64,000 bases of DNA from Desulfobacterales bacterium (GTDB lineage Bacteria > Desulfobacterota > Desulfobacteria > Desulfobacterales > JARGFK01), in NCBI GenBank assembly GCA_029211065.1, contig JARGFK010000006.1, positions 1-64,000 on the forward strand. The letters are read 5' to 3'. The position numbers and the translations under genes are program-made. The notes beneath the pieces are model-generated. The model did not search any database and was not told where the DNA came from. It was given only the letters and a program-made list of their open reading frames with translations. Positions 26,457 through 35,439 of the stretch are shown here, one piece after another. The first letter of the stretch is position 1; the number at the start of each line of letters is the position of its first letter.

Positions 26457-26911
26457 TGATTATCGACTGCCATTATCATTTAGAACAGCGCCTGCTGCCG
26501 GTTGCAACGGAACTGGCCAAAACCGGAAAACCGCTCCTGATTCATGCCGGCTTTGATGCCCACGGAGATTATGAGACGCTCTTAGAGGAGGTCCCGGAAC
26601 TCAAGCTGATTCTGGCGCATGCGGGTTACCCGCTTTATGCCAACGCCTGGAAAAAAATCAGAGAAAACAAACAGGTGACTGTCGATCTTTCCCAGACAAG
26701 CTTTCTTAATGAAAAGACCACCCGCCTGGCAATCGAAACCCTCGGTACGGAAAGATGCCTCTTTGGCACCGACGGGCCTTATGGCGTTCACGGGGGTGAC
26801 GGTCTGTTTGATTACGGCTTTATCAAAAGAAGGATTGAAAAATTATTTCCGGATAAAGGAATTCAAAATCGGCTTCTGGGAGGAAATTTTATGGAATCTG
26901 TCGGTATCTGA
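26457..26911 (+). pseudogene. Amidohydrolase-family protein with in-frame internal deletion
   Basis: The 151-residue frame starts MIIDCHYHLEQRLLP, carrying the first metal-binding H-x-H of the amidohydrolase TIM barrel. It then goes directly to KTGKPLLIHAGF, LILAHAGYP, VDLSQTSFLN and CLFGTDGPYG with the final metal Asp. Family members of this type are about 250-290 residues; the roughly 90-100 residues normally lying between the H-x-H strand and the LIHAG strand are missing, without loss of frame. GGGAGG precedes ATG 26457. It may still be translated, but the barrel would be incomplete. Confidence 0.65.
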
Positions 26912-26979
26912 AGGGTTAAAGAGGGGGGCTCTCCAAATGAAAAAAATTGAGCCGCGATCCCTTGAACCCTCTCTCTAAA

Positions 26980-28008
26980 CTACTTGGGAGAAGGATCAGA
27001 TTCATAAATATCAAGTTCCGGATAAAGTTTTTTGGCACAATCCGGGCAGATGCTGTGGCTGAATTCCGCATCGGAATGTTCCTGGATGTAGGCTTCTACA
27101 ACTTTCCAAAACCCCCTGTCATCACGGATTTTCTTGCAGCTAGCGCAGATAGGTAAAATGCCTTTCAGCGTTTTGATTTCATTCAAGGCTTTCTGCAGGT
27201 CGTTTCTCTGTCTGCGCAACTCCGCTTCACTTTTTTTCAGTTTCCTGAACATCAGGCTGTAGGGTTTTTCCAGACCGGTCTGAACCACCGCTATGTATAT
27301 GAGGTAAAATGAAACCAGTTTTAAATAGTGACCGATCAGGTTGGAAAGCCCATATACGCTGATATAAAAGGTAAACATCAACTCAGCGCCGATGGTCAGA
27401 AACAAAGAAGTCGTCAGCAGTATAAAAACCGCCGGATCAAATTCAGTCCTGGATTTAATAATGAAAGCGATCGCTATCACCAGAAACAAGGAAATGATGT
27501 ATTCGCTGATTTTTTTAAAGGCGGTAAGGCCGGTCGTTTCCGTAAAGCAGTCCGGGAACCATCCCGGATAAAAAATTGAAAAGAGAAGCAAGCCTGTGAA
27601 CATGGCGTAAATTCCCATGAGCCGTTCAGCGTTCAATTTCTTTTTCAGAAATACGACGGCGACCAACAATGAGAGACTCTCCATATAACGGACGGCGATC
27701 CATAGCTGGGTCGGCAGGTTGGCATCATACCCCAAAAAGACCCCCATCCCTTTATAAGCCAATGTGTGCAGCAAGTCGATGGTGCCGATAAAAAGATAGG
27801 CAACCCCTAAGAACAGCAGATAGTTATTTTCCAGAAAAGCTCTTGAGTGCCAGGCTACGATAAATATTCCACACGCGGTAAAGATGCTGAAAAGTTCCGC
27901 CAGACTGTGAAATAAAAGATAATTGTACAAGCTGGTCATATACAGAAACGGAAGAGAGACAAGCACCAGAATGAGCTTATTGAGGTTAATGACTTTAGTG
28001 TCCATCAT
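26980..28008 (-). CDS. MASE3-domain membrane sensor-like protein with C-terminal Cys motif
   Basis: A 342-residue protein. Residues 10-240 hold about seven membrane segments of the MASE3 sensor domain, with FLGVAYLFIGTIDLLHTLAY and QLWIAVRYMESLSLL. A coiled coil follows (KKSEAELRRQRNDLQKALNE). The C-terminal 60 residues contain GILPICASCKKIRDD and SHSICPDCAKKLYPEL, a C-x2-C ... C-x2-C pair that probably binds zinc. No histidine kinase, GGDEF or EAL domain is attached, so the output would go through the Cys domain or a partner. This layout recurs in deltaproteobacteria, usually as part of larger sensor proteins. Confidence 0.8.
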   Translation of the reverse strand: MMDTKVINLNKLILVLVSLPFLYMTSLYNYLLFHSLAELFSIFTACGIFIVAWHSRAFLENNYLLFLGVAYLFIGTIDLLHTLAYKGMGVFLGYDANLPTQLWIAVRYMESLSLLVAVVFLKKKLNAERLMGIYAMFTGLLLFSIFYPGWFPDCFTETTGLTAFKKISEYIISLFLVIAIAFIIKSRTEFDPAVFILLTTSLFLTIGAELMFTFYISVYGLSNLIGHYLKLVSFYLIYIAVVQTGLEKPYSLMFRKLKKSEAELRRQRNDLQKALNEIKTLKGILPICASCKKIRDDRGFWKVVEAYIQEHSDAEFSHSICPDCAKKLYPELDIYESDPSPK

Positions 28009-28258
28009 GTCTGTAAGATGTTTAAAAGGATTTATTAATATTTTACTTATAACAAAAGAATGACCCCGACAGCAAGCTTAAAAACGTTTTCCGGCCGCAA
28101 ATAAATATCCAGAAAAATAGCAGATTTTTTTCACTTTGTTAAATAAACTGAGAGCAGTAAGATCTGGCAGCCTTCACCATGAAACCCCGGCTCGACTTCA
28201 ATCCCGGTAATGATCTTCTGGGAATTATACAAAATATATTTGCCCGTGGGGTGTTTTC

Positions 28259-28287
28259 TTTACTTTCTGTATCATTCCCGCTATAAA
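28259..28287 (+). promoter_or_regulatory. Sigma-70 promoter of the chorismate mutase gene
   Basis: TTTACT at 28259-28264, a 17-base spacer, and TATAAA at 28282-28287. The predicted start near 28294 leaves a leader of about 54 bases before ATG 28348. Confidence 0.55.
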
Positions 28288-28347
28288 TGGTACTCGATCT
28301 TAAAAGAGACAGGATCAGGGATACGTTCTCGTCATTAAGGAGAATCC

Positions 28348-28845
28348 ATGCCAAACCAGAAAGACCCGTCCGGGGCAGGCCGCTCCCCGATCATGTGCCG
28401 GGGGGTGCGCGGCGCAACCACCGTTTCGGAAAATACCCGCGACGCTATTCTGGAGGCCACGCGCGAAATGCTCTTCATCATCATCCGCGTCAACGATATC
28501 CGCCCCGGAGACCTGGCCAGCGCGTATTTCACCACCACCGTCGATCTGGACGCGACCTACCCGGCCCTGGCCGCACGGCAGCTGGGCTGGTATGACGTCG
28601 CCCTGATGTGCGGGCATGAGATGCAGGTGCCCGGCGGCCTTGCGCACTGCATCCGCGTGATGCTCCATTGGAACACCGCTCGCAGCGCCGGAGAAATCAT
28701 TCATGTCTACCTGCGCGACGCCAAAAATCTGCGGCCGGATCGTACCACCCTGCCGGAAATCCATGAAAAAGAGCTTGAAAGAATTATCAGTGATTTTGAC
28801 ATGCGGTCGCTGACCTTTGACGCGGACGGCATTAAAAAAGGATGA
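28348..28845 (+). CDS. aroH: Chorismate mutase, AroH type
   Basis: A 165-residue monofunctional chorismate mutase of the trimeric AroH class, converting chorismate to prephenate for Phe/Tyr synthesis. Motifs are CRGVRGATTVSENT with the active-site Arg, SAYFTTTVDLDATYPALAAR, VALMCGHEMQVPGGLAHCIR with the catalytic Arg, and HVYLRDAKNLRPD. An N-terminal extension of about 15 residues precedes the core. AAGGAG lies six bases before ATG 28348. No other aromatic-pathway gene is nearby. Confidence 0.92.
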   Translation: MPNQKDPSGAGRSPIMCRGVRGATTVSENTRDAILEATREMLFIIIRVNDIRPGDLASAYFTTTVDLDATYPALAARQLGWYDVALMCGHEMQVPGGLAHCIRVMLHWNTARSAGEIIHVYLRDAKNLRPDRTTLPEIHEKELERIISDFDMRSLTFDADGIKKG

Positions 28846-28942
28846 CATAAAAAAACAGATGTAATAAAGTGATGATCTGATTGATAATGGTTCGAAGGTT
28901 GTATACGATTGCCCGTTCCCAACACCTGAGGAGTTTTTCTTT

Positions 28943-29704
28943 TTGGAAGACCGCTGGAATATAAACCGTCAGATTGGTGTCGGGCCTCTCCCGGAAAAAA
29001 TTGTTTCACCCATCGACGGGGCTGAAATGGTACGGGTGCCCAAAGGCGCCTTTACCCAAGGTATATCAGAAGAAGAACTGATGCAGATTACGCTCCTGGA
29101 AGACCGCATCAATCCGCTATACGCAACCGAAGTGCCCGCCCGCAGTGTCTATCTCGAAGACTATTACATCGACAGATACCCGGTGACGAACTACCAGTAT
29201 CGCAGGTTCATTAAAGAAACCGGGCATCGCAAACCGTTGCTGTTGAATGATCCGGACTGGAACCAGCCGATGCAGCCGGTGGTCTTTGTGGGCTGGGACG
29301 ACGCCAGGGCGTATGCCGCATGGGCCGGAAAATCCCTGCCGACCGAATCCCATTGGGAAAAAGCCGCCCGGGGGACCGACCGCCGTTTCTGGGCATGGGG
29401 GCACGAGTTCTACCCGGACCGATGCAATTATAAAGGCTATGGGCTGGAACGCACGTCCGAGATCGGTCTTTTCGACAACGGCATGAGCCCCTATGGCTGC
29501 TACGACATGTGCGGCAATGTATGGGAAATGTGCGAAGGCCGCTGGCTGGAAGGACGCCTGCCCATGCGGGGCGGATGCTTCCTGGGTTCACCGGTGTCGG
29601 TGCGTGTCACCCGTCGCTGGACCCCGGAGGATACCGTTACCGGTGCCCACTGGCTGGGGTTCCGCTGCGTAAAAACCATTCCTTTGATGGCCGGCACCTC
29701 CTGA
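28943..29704 (+). CDS. Formylglycine-generating enzyme-like (SUMF1/FGE-sulfatase domain) protein
   Basis: A 253-residue protein of the FGE-sulfatase fold. It has MVRVPKGAFTQG, DYYIDRYPVTNYQYRRFIKE, FVGWDDARAYAAWAGKSLPT, EKAARGTDRRFWAWGHEF, CGNVWEMCEGRW and a terminal GFRCVK, in the usual order. No signal peptide is visible. The start is probably TTG 28943 with GAGGAG nine bases upstream. No sulfatase gene is nearby, so it may be one of the many family members with a non-sulfatase role. The active-site Cys pair of true FGE could not be confirmed. Confidence 0.85.
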   Translation: MEDRWNINRQIGVGPLPEKIVSPIDGAEMVRVPKGAFTQGISEEELMQITLLEDRINPLYATEVPARSVYLEDYYIDRYPVTNYQYRRFIKETGHRKPLLLNDPDWNQPMQPVVFVGWDDARAYAAWAGKSLPTESHWEKAARGTDRRFWAWGHEFYPDRCNYKGYGLERTSEIGLFDNGMSPYGCYDMCGNVWEMCEGRWLEGRLPMRGGCFLGSPVSVRVTRRWTPEDTVTGAHWLGFRCVKTIPLMAGTS

Positions 29705-29800
29705 TATCGGGAAAAGACCGGATACGGGACGCCGGTGGCATCATTTAGAACTGCGATCGACCATGCAACCGTACCTATACAACAACAAAAGGAGAAAAAA

Positions 29801-30109
29801 ATGATCCATGTAATCGCTACGATTGAACTCAAACCCGGTTGTCGAGACAAATATCTGGACATCCTGCGCCAGAACATCTCCAGCGTGAAGGCTGAAAAAG
29901 GATGCCTGGTTTACGAACCCACGGTGGATTTCGATACGGATATCGCCATTCAGAAAAAAACCGGTGATGATGTGGTTACCCTGATCGAGTCCTGGGAAAG
30001 CGTCGACGCCCTGAAAAAGCACTTTGCCGAGCCCCACATGCTTGCTTACCGGGAAAAGGCCAAAGATCTTTTCAAAAAAATCAGGATCCGGGTGCTGCAG
30101 CCGGCTTAA
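29801..30109 (+). CDS. Antibiotic biosynthesis monooxygenase (ABM) domain protein
   Basis: A 102-residue dimeric alpha/beta-barrel protein. MIHVIATIELKPGCRDKYLD opens the domain, EKGCLVYEPTVD carries the central strand, and LIESWESVDALKKHFAEPHM is the signature helix. Related proteins include quinol monooxygenases such as YgiN, and proteins of unknown function. AAAGGAG lies seven bases before ATG 29801. It follows the FGE-like gene by 96 bases on the same strand. Confidence 0.88.
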   Translation: MIHVIATIELKPGCRDKYLDILRQNISSVKAEKGCLVYEPTVDFDTDIAIQKKTGDDVVTLIESWESVDALKKHFAEPHMLAYREKAKDLFKKIRIRVLQPA

Positions 30110-30329
30110 GTGCATCGATTCGCAAATACAGTGATGTCTTTTGGGACGAGAATAATTCGGTATACTCACTCAGCACTAAGTCCTGAGGGCTTCGACCGTG
30201 TTCAGCCGGAGTCTAAATAAATACGGTGTCATATTTATGAGTCGAAGGACTGAAGGTTTAAAACCCTACTGATGGACGGATTGCCGAAACCTTGGACACC
30301 CTTTTTGCAGTGCCGAAAGGAACGGAATC
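30110..30329 (+). other. Spacer with imperfect inverted repeat
   Basis: GTCC-(TGAGGGC)-TTCGAC at 30180-30196 is complementary to GTCGAAGGAC at 30241-30250. No T-run follows, so a terminator is doubtful. TATACT at 30162-30167 may be a -10 element for the SDR gene, with a poor -35. Confidence 0.35.
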
Positions 30330-31121
30330 ATGGATCTTGGATTGCGGGGTAAGGCCGTTTTGGTCACCGGCGGCAGCCGGGGCATCGGACGCCACATCGC
30401 GCTCGCTTTTGCCGGGGAGGGCGCCGACGTGGCCGTTTGTGCCCGCAGCGAAGAAAAACTTAACCAGACGGGCCGGGAGCTAAGCGCACTGGGCGGCCGC
30501 ACCCGCACCATCGTTGCGGATCTCTTTCAGAAAGCAGACTGCCAGCGCGCAATCGACCAGACCGTCCAGGCCTTCGGCCGCTTGGACGTCCTGGTCAACA
30601 ATGCCTCCACCAACGTGTCCGGCTCTCTGCTGACGGCGGGCGACGAAGCCCTGATGGAACGGCTGATGGGGAAAACCCTTGCTTCAATGCGCTGCGCCCG
30701 GGCGGCGATTCCCCACCTGCAACAGGCCGGCGGCGGCCGGATCATCTGCATCGGGGGCCTGGCCGCGCGCAATCCCGGCAAAACCAGCCTCCCCTCCGGT
30801 TTGGGCAATGCAGCCCTGGCAAACTTTGCCAAGCACCTCAGCGACGAGGTTGCCGTCGACGGGATCCTGGTCAATGTCGTGCACCCGTCTTTCTGCAAAA
30901 CAGACCGGTTCCCCGCCCGCGTCGCTGCCCGGGCCCGGGAGCGTGGCATCAGCCCGGCCGAGGCGGAAACCTCCTTCGCTTCCATGTTTCCCATTGGCCG
31001 CATCGTCGAACCGGCCGATATCGCGCCGCTGGTGCTCTTTCTGGCCTCACCGCATGCCGGCGCCATCACCGGCCAGAGCATCGCCGTGGACGGCGGCATG
31101 AGCCGCTCCGTCAGCTATTGA
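30330..31121 (+). CDS. SDR-family oxidoreductase with atypical active site
   Basis: A 263-residue short-chain dehydrogenase fold. The cofactor loop VTGGSRGIGRHIA is at residues 13-25, VNNAS near 90, and the C-terminal PADIAPLVLFLASPHAGAIT and IAVDGGM are standard. The catalytic Y-x-x-x-K is not present: the corresponding helix reads PSGLGNAALANFAK, and the usual Ser before it is in a GGLAAR stretch. A known subgroup has this GN-A-A-L form; such proteins may bind NAD(P) but have altered catalysis. ATG 30330 follows AAGGAACGG. Confidence 0.85.
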   Translation: MDLGLRGKAVLVTGGSRGIGRHIALAFAGEGADVAVCARSEEKLNQTGRELSALGGRTRTIVADLFQKADCQRAIDQTVQAFGRLDVLVNNASTNVSGSLLTAGDEALMERLMGKTLASMRCARAAIPHLQQAGGGRIICIGGLAARNPGKTSLPSGLGNAALANFAKHLSDEVAVDGILVNVVHPSFCKTDRFPARVAARARERGISPAEAETSFASMFPIGRIVEPADIAPLVLFLASPHAGAITGQSIAVDGGMSRSVSY

Positions 31122-31247
31122 CAAATCCGACGGCAAAGCCCTTGGGGACAGCAAGGCGTTTTTGCCGGCCCCGAGATCAACCCTAAACCGGGTTATCGTT
31201 CTTTATTTCAAATATTTCCTTTTGCTTTCAAGATGCAGGAGATGCCT

Positions 31248-32501
31248 ATGGACGAAATAATTCACGTGTGGTCACGCCGGGATTTTTTAAAAAAAGCCGG
31301 AACCGCCGGCGCCGTTTCCATGCTGCTGCCATCCATTGCAGCAGGCGATAATTCCTTAAGATCGACGTCGCCCCCCGCATCGCCGCTGCCGGTCCGGCCC
31401 TTTGGTAAAACCGGAGTGGATGTTTCAATACTCGCCCTGGGCGGCTCATTTGATACCGAGCAAGGTCAACTCCTGCTGCGGCAGGCCTTGAATTTAGGCG
31501 TCACTTACTGGGAAACGGCCGAGGGATACCGAAACGGCCGCTCGGAGAAGGGGATGGGTAATTATTTTAAGAAATATCCCGGGGACCGCCAAAAAGTCTT
31601 TCTGTCCACCAAGACGGCTTCGCGCCGCCCCGCCGAAATGACCATCGCCCTGGAAGAATCGCTGCAACGCCTGAACACTTCTTATGTCGACCTGTATCTC
31701 TGGCACCGGATCGACTCACTGGAATCCCTTTATGACAGATCCGTGCGGGACTGGGTTGAAAAGATGAAAGGCGAGGGAAAGATCCGGCTTTTCGGCTTCA
31801 GCACCCATCAGGATATTGAAGCATCGATGCTGGCAGCTGCAAGGCTTGGCGGCATCGATGGCATTCAAATGTCTTACAACTTCAGGACGATGCATACCGA
31901 CATGATGAAAAAAGCCGTTACGGCTTGTGCCGATGCGGGGATCGGCTTGACGGCGATGAAAACCGTGGCCAACGAATCTCGAGATCGTTTCCAGGGAGCG
32001 CCCCGGATGACGGAAGCGGAAATTGAACAGCTGACGCAGCTGACCGGACAATTTCTGAATAAAGGTTTTACCGACATTCAGGCCCGCCTGGTAGCTGTCT
32101 GGCACAACCCGCACATCACCAGCATCTGTTCCTATATGCCCAGCATGACGGTACTGGAATCGAATGTCAGTGCAGCCTTAAATGCGAACAAGCTCTCCCG
32201 CAACGACATGAACATCCTGAAACAGTATGCCCGGGCCACAGCGTCCGGATACTGTACCGGCTGCGCCGCTGTCTGCACGTCCGCAGTTGGCGGCGCCGTG
32301 CCCGTCCATGACGTGATGCGCTATCTGATGTACTATCACGGCTACGGCGAACAGGACAGTGCCAGGGCGCTGTTCAGAGAGCTTTCGCCGGAAACCCGCA
32401 CCCGAATGATCCGCGCCGATTATTCCCGGGCGGAACAACGCTGCCCCCAGAAGATGGCCATCGGCAGCCACATGCAGGAAGCTGCCAGGATACTTGCGTA
32501 A
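31248..32501 (+). CDS. Aldo/keto reductase with twin-arginine signal
   Basis: A 417-residue protein. The N-terminus has a Tat motif SRRDFLKKAGTAGAVSM, so it is probably exported folded. The barrel follows from RPFGKTGVDVSILALGG, with FLSTKTASRRP, DLYLWHRID and KIRLFGFSTHQD, typical of the radical-free, Tat-linked aldo/keto reductase group. The C-terminal region has YCTGCAAVCTSAVGGAVPVH and a later RCPQK, resembling the ferredoxin-like tail found in this group, but the full C-x2-C-x2-C-x3-C-P is not intact. GGAG lies before ATG 31248. The methyltransferase gene follows by 15 bases. Confidence 0.85.
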   Translation: MDEIIHVWSRRDFLKKAGTAGAVSMLLPSIAAGDNSLRSTSPPASPLPVRPFGKTGVDVSILALGGSFDTEQGQLLLRQALNLGVTYWETAEGYRNGRSEKGMGNYFKKYPGDRQKVFLSTKTASRRPAEMTIALEESLQRLNTSYVDLYLWHRIDSLESLYDRSVRDWVEKMKGEGKIRLFGFSTHQDIEASMLAAARLGGIDGIQMSYNFRTMHTDMMKKAVTACADAGIGLTAMKTVANESRDRFQGAPRMTEAEIEQLTQLTGQFLNKGFTDIQARLVAVWHNPHITSICSYMPSMTVLESNVSAALNANKLSRNDMNILKQYARATASGYCTGCAAVCTSAVGGAVPVHDVMRYLMYYHGYGEQDSARALFRELSPETRTRMIRADYSRAEQRCPQKMAIGSHMQEAARILA

Positions 32502-32516
32502 CAGGAGCTTACAGCG

Positions 32517-33464
32517 ATGCCGGATTACCGCGACCAGGCGGACATGCTCGCCAACAGGGTAAAAAAGCGCCATGCCCACCTGCGCAGGCGTTTTGCCAGG
32601 GAGAACATCGACGTGTTCCGGCTCTACGACTGGGATATTCCTGAAATCCGGGCGGCCGTCGACTGGTATGCCGGGCATTTGGTCATTTCGGAATACATGC
32701 GCAAGCAGTCGACTCCGGAGTGGCTGCCGCTGATGGGAAGCGCTGTTGCCGCAGCTTTGGGGGTTTCTTCGGAAAACATTCATCTGAAAGAAAGACACGT
32801 GGGCTGTCAGGAAGGCAATCGGTATGAACGGTTTGCCAACACCGATAGAAAGATCGTGGTCTCCGAAAGAGACCTGCGGTTCAGTGTCAATCTCGATGAT
32901 TACGTCGATACCGGACTCTTTTCCGACCATCGCAATACCCGGCAGCTGGTGAGAGAATCGGCCGCGGGCAAGGATTTCCTGAACCTTTACTGCTACACCG
33001 GATCCTTCACCTGCTACGCCGCTTCCGGCGGCGCCCGCGCGACGGTCTCCGTTGACCGGTCCGAAACAGCCATCCGATGGGCGAAAGAAAACATGGAACT
33101 GAACCGTATCCCGGAAGCAGGGAACACCCTGATCCAGTCCCATACCTATGATTTCATTGAAAAAGCCAAGCGCAGAAATCAATCCTTTGATCTTGCGATG
33201 GTTGATCCGCCGTCCTTTTCAACCAGTCGAAACCGAAAGCACGCCTTTGACATCGCAACGGATCACCCGACACTACTCCAGTCCGTAGTGGCGCTGATGC
33301 GGACCGGCGCTACGATCTTTTTCTCCACAAATCACCAGAACTTTAGACCGCACTTTGAAAAGCTGAAAATAACCGATGTTAAGGAAATCACATCGATGAC
33401 GGTACCTGAAGACTACGCCAGCAAGAAGAAAAAAATCCACCGCTGCTGGAAAATCACAGTTTGA
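32517..33464 (+). CDS. RlmK-like 23S rRNA methyltransferase
   Basis: A 315-residue SAM-dependent methyltransferase like the C-terminal half of RlmL/RlmK, which makes 7-methylguanosine in 23S rRNA. It opens with MLANRVKKRHAHLRRRFARE and FRLYDWDIPEIRAAVDWY, has GLFSDHRNTRQLV and the SAM motif FLNLYCYTGSFTCYAA near 154, then MVDPPSFS with the catalytic NPPY-like loop, and FFSTNHQNF. No THUMP or RlmL N-terminal half is present, so it is the stand-alone form. GGAG precedes ATG 32517. Confidence 0.88.
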   Translation: MPDYRDQADMLANRVKKRHAHLRRRFARENIDVFRLYDWDIPEIRAAVDWYAGHLVISEYMRKQSTPEWLPLMGSAVAAALGVSSENIHLKERHVGCQEGNRYERFANTDRKIVVSERDLRFSVNLDDYVDTGLFSDHRNTRQLVRESAAGKDFLNLYCYTGSFTCYAASGGARATVSVDRSETAIRWAKENMELNRIPEAGNTLIQSHTYDFIEKAKRRNQSFDLAMVDPPSFSTSRNRKHAFDIATDHPTLLQSVVALMRTGATIFFSTNHQNFRPHFEKLKITDVKEITSMTVPEDYASKKKKIHRCWKITV

Positions 33465-33483
33465 TCCCACAGGATCGGAACCA

Positions 33484-34674
33484 TTAATACGCCAGAAACT
33501 GCACATCCTTTGCCTTCATCACATCCTCGCCAAGCAGGTTGTACAGAATATGCGGATAAATATGCAAAATCCATCGCCGGGGGTCCCGATAGATAAAATT
33601 GACCTTGCCTTTATGCCTGAACCAGAGCGCTTCTGTTTCGATGTCCCGGAAGACTTCCAGCGTTTGAACCCTGCCTTCGCTTTCCAGGATCACAAAATCA
33701 GCCCCGTAAACCAAAACGCCCTTTTCCTGAAAAAAGGCATCGGCGACGCAGGGGGTTCCTTTGCTCAGCTTGCTGATATAGACCCCCCAGGGCTCGCCGT
33801 CGGGCCGGTAGGGCGACATCCGGTCGATGATGACGCCGTTTTGATTCTGCTGCTGCATATGGTCCATAAACTCCCCGGTAACGGACTTATATATCTGTCT
33901 TTTTTCATAAATGCTTGTGGCGCTGGGCTTTTTGTCCATGTTTTCCAGATGATAGGTATACACATACTGACGCTCGATGATTCGGGTTTCATTGGGTGCA
34001 AGGGCGGGGTCGCGCTCTTCGGTTTTTATCGCCGCCAGAACATTCAGGGTCTTAGTGTCCGGATCAATCCACTGGGCCCGCAGTTCCGGCGGTCTGTCCC
34101 TGTCGATAACGGCTATTCTTGCCGCCACCGGATTTTTGGGGTCATTGATATCGATAATGAAAATATCCCCGGTATTCGCCAGCAGGTATTCTTTGCCGTC
34201 ATGGATATCAAAATCGATGGGGGAGATCACCGGTGTTATGTTGCCAAGTTTTTCCGGTTTCAGGTCGATTGCCGCGACCGGATCGAGTTCCGGGGTCAGC
34301 GCCGTCACCCGATTGTCCGCCAGGATAAAAAGATACTTTCCGTCGCTGCCGAGAAATCGGGTGATATCTCCCGGCGCCTTTAGTTTTATCCGCACGGCTT
34401 CTTTGAGATCACCGTCCAGCTTGACGATGGTCCCCAACAGGGCGTTCACCGAATAAAGGCTCCCGGCGCAGGCCGCGTAATCTTCGAAATCCTCTCCGGC
34501 TTCGGCGGTGGCCTTCAGGGTGAATTTCTTGTCCGCACCCAGCGTGTAGTTATGGATATATCCTTTTGAAAACACCATAAACCCTTTGATGGAGGCTTCC
34601 GCCGGTTTTATCCGGGCCAACGCCGGCAAAGCCGCGATCACAAGCAACAAAATGATGGCTGCACATTTTTTCAT
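33484..34674 (-). CDS. Exported hypothetical protein, beta-propeller-like
   Basis: A 396-residue protein with a signal peptide (KKCAAIILLLVIAALPALA, cleavage near residue 21). The rest is rich in beta strands with repeated short units such as KYLFILADNRVTALTP and EYLLANTGDIFIIDIND, suggestive of a propeller. No known family signature was recognised. It converges with the RlmK-like gene, leaving 19 bases between the stops. A periplasmic location is likely. Confidence 0.7.
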   Translation of the reverse strand: MKKCAAIILLLVIAALPALARIKPAEASIKGFMVFSKGYIHNYTLGADKKFTLKATAEAGEDFEDYAACAGSLYSVNALLGTIVKLDGDLKEAVRIKLKAPGDITRFLGSDGKYLFILADNRVTALTPELDPVAAIDLKPEKLGNITPVISPIDFDIHDGKEYLLANTGDIFIIDINDPKNPVAARIAVIDRDRPPELRAQWIDPDTKTLNVLAAIKTEERDPALAPNETRIIERQYVYTYHLENMDKKPSATSIYEKRQIYKSVTGEFMDHMQQQNQNGVIIDRMSPYRPDGEPWGVYISKLSKGTPCVADAFFQEKGVLVYGADFVILESEGRVQTLEVFRDIETEALWFRHKGKVNFIYRDPRRWILHIYPHILYNLLGEDVMKAKDVQFLAY

Positions 34675-34858
34675 CCTGCACCTCAGCGCCTTGGAATTTC
34701 CCGTGATGGAAGGGTCTGTTTGTCTGGAGGGAAAAAGAGTGATGTAAAGAACGTTCTTTCGTTCAGCAGATTATTAACAATACCAAATCTGAGCGGATGA
34801 CCACGGGCCCGGGCCCATGGCCATCCGTTCTTTTATTATAAAACTATTTATAAAACGA

Positions 34859-35191
34859 CTAACGGCCGCCGGATCCGCGGCCAAATACGTCGCGACCCGC
34901 CAGGGGGTTGTATAGCTTTGTAATGGCAAATTTCATCACATCGATGCTTTTCATATCAAGGATTATTTTCCACAGGATCTCTTCCCCCTTCTCCGGAAGC
35001 ACGCAGGCATTGGAAGCGTCAAAAGTCAGCCCCTCATAGCCTTTGACCAGTTTTTTCTGGTCCTTTGCGGTCATTCCCACTTGGACGGCCTGTTTGCCGT
35101 CGACCGTCTTGACCTGGCCGGCCAGTTCTGTATCCTGAAGCTGTTTGATTTTGTCATCATTGAGAAAAATATTAATGTAAGCGTCGGCCAT
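34859..35191 (-). CDS. Hypothetical protein
   Basis: A 110-residue soluble protein starting MADAYINIFLNDDKIKQLQD. It has a lysine-rich central region, one Cys (SNACVLPEKGEEILWK) and a Gly/Arg tail GRDVFGRGSGGR. A strong GGAGGTGAC site lies right before ATG 35191, so it is very likely translated. No family recognised. It is followed on the same strand, 185 bases downstream, by the exported propeller-like gene. Confidence 0.65.
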   Translation of the reverse strand: MADAYINIFLNDDKIKQLQDTELAGQVKTVDGKQAVQVGMTAKDQKKLVKGYEGLTFDASNACVLPEKGEEILWKIILDMKSIDVMKFAITKLYNPLAGRDVFGRGSGGR

Positions 35192-35439
35192 TTTGTCACC
35201 TCCATATTTATAGGAATGTTATCAGAAAACTGTATCTCCAACCTAAACGCGCCATCTATAGAGCATTTCCATAACCGATGTCAAAGAAAATCTGACCGGA
35301 AAAACAGGGAATTGGGAATAGCCGACGATTTCAATGGGTACAAAAGCGTCGGCTGCCACAACCCGGATGATTGCTGCGGTTATAGGTAAAATCAGATAGC
35401 GTAAATAGTAAATTGAAGCAGCCCTTAACCCTTTCAGGA

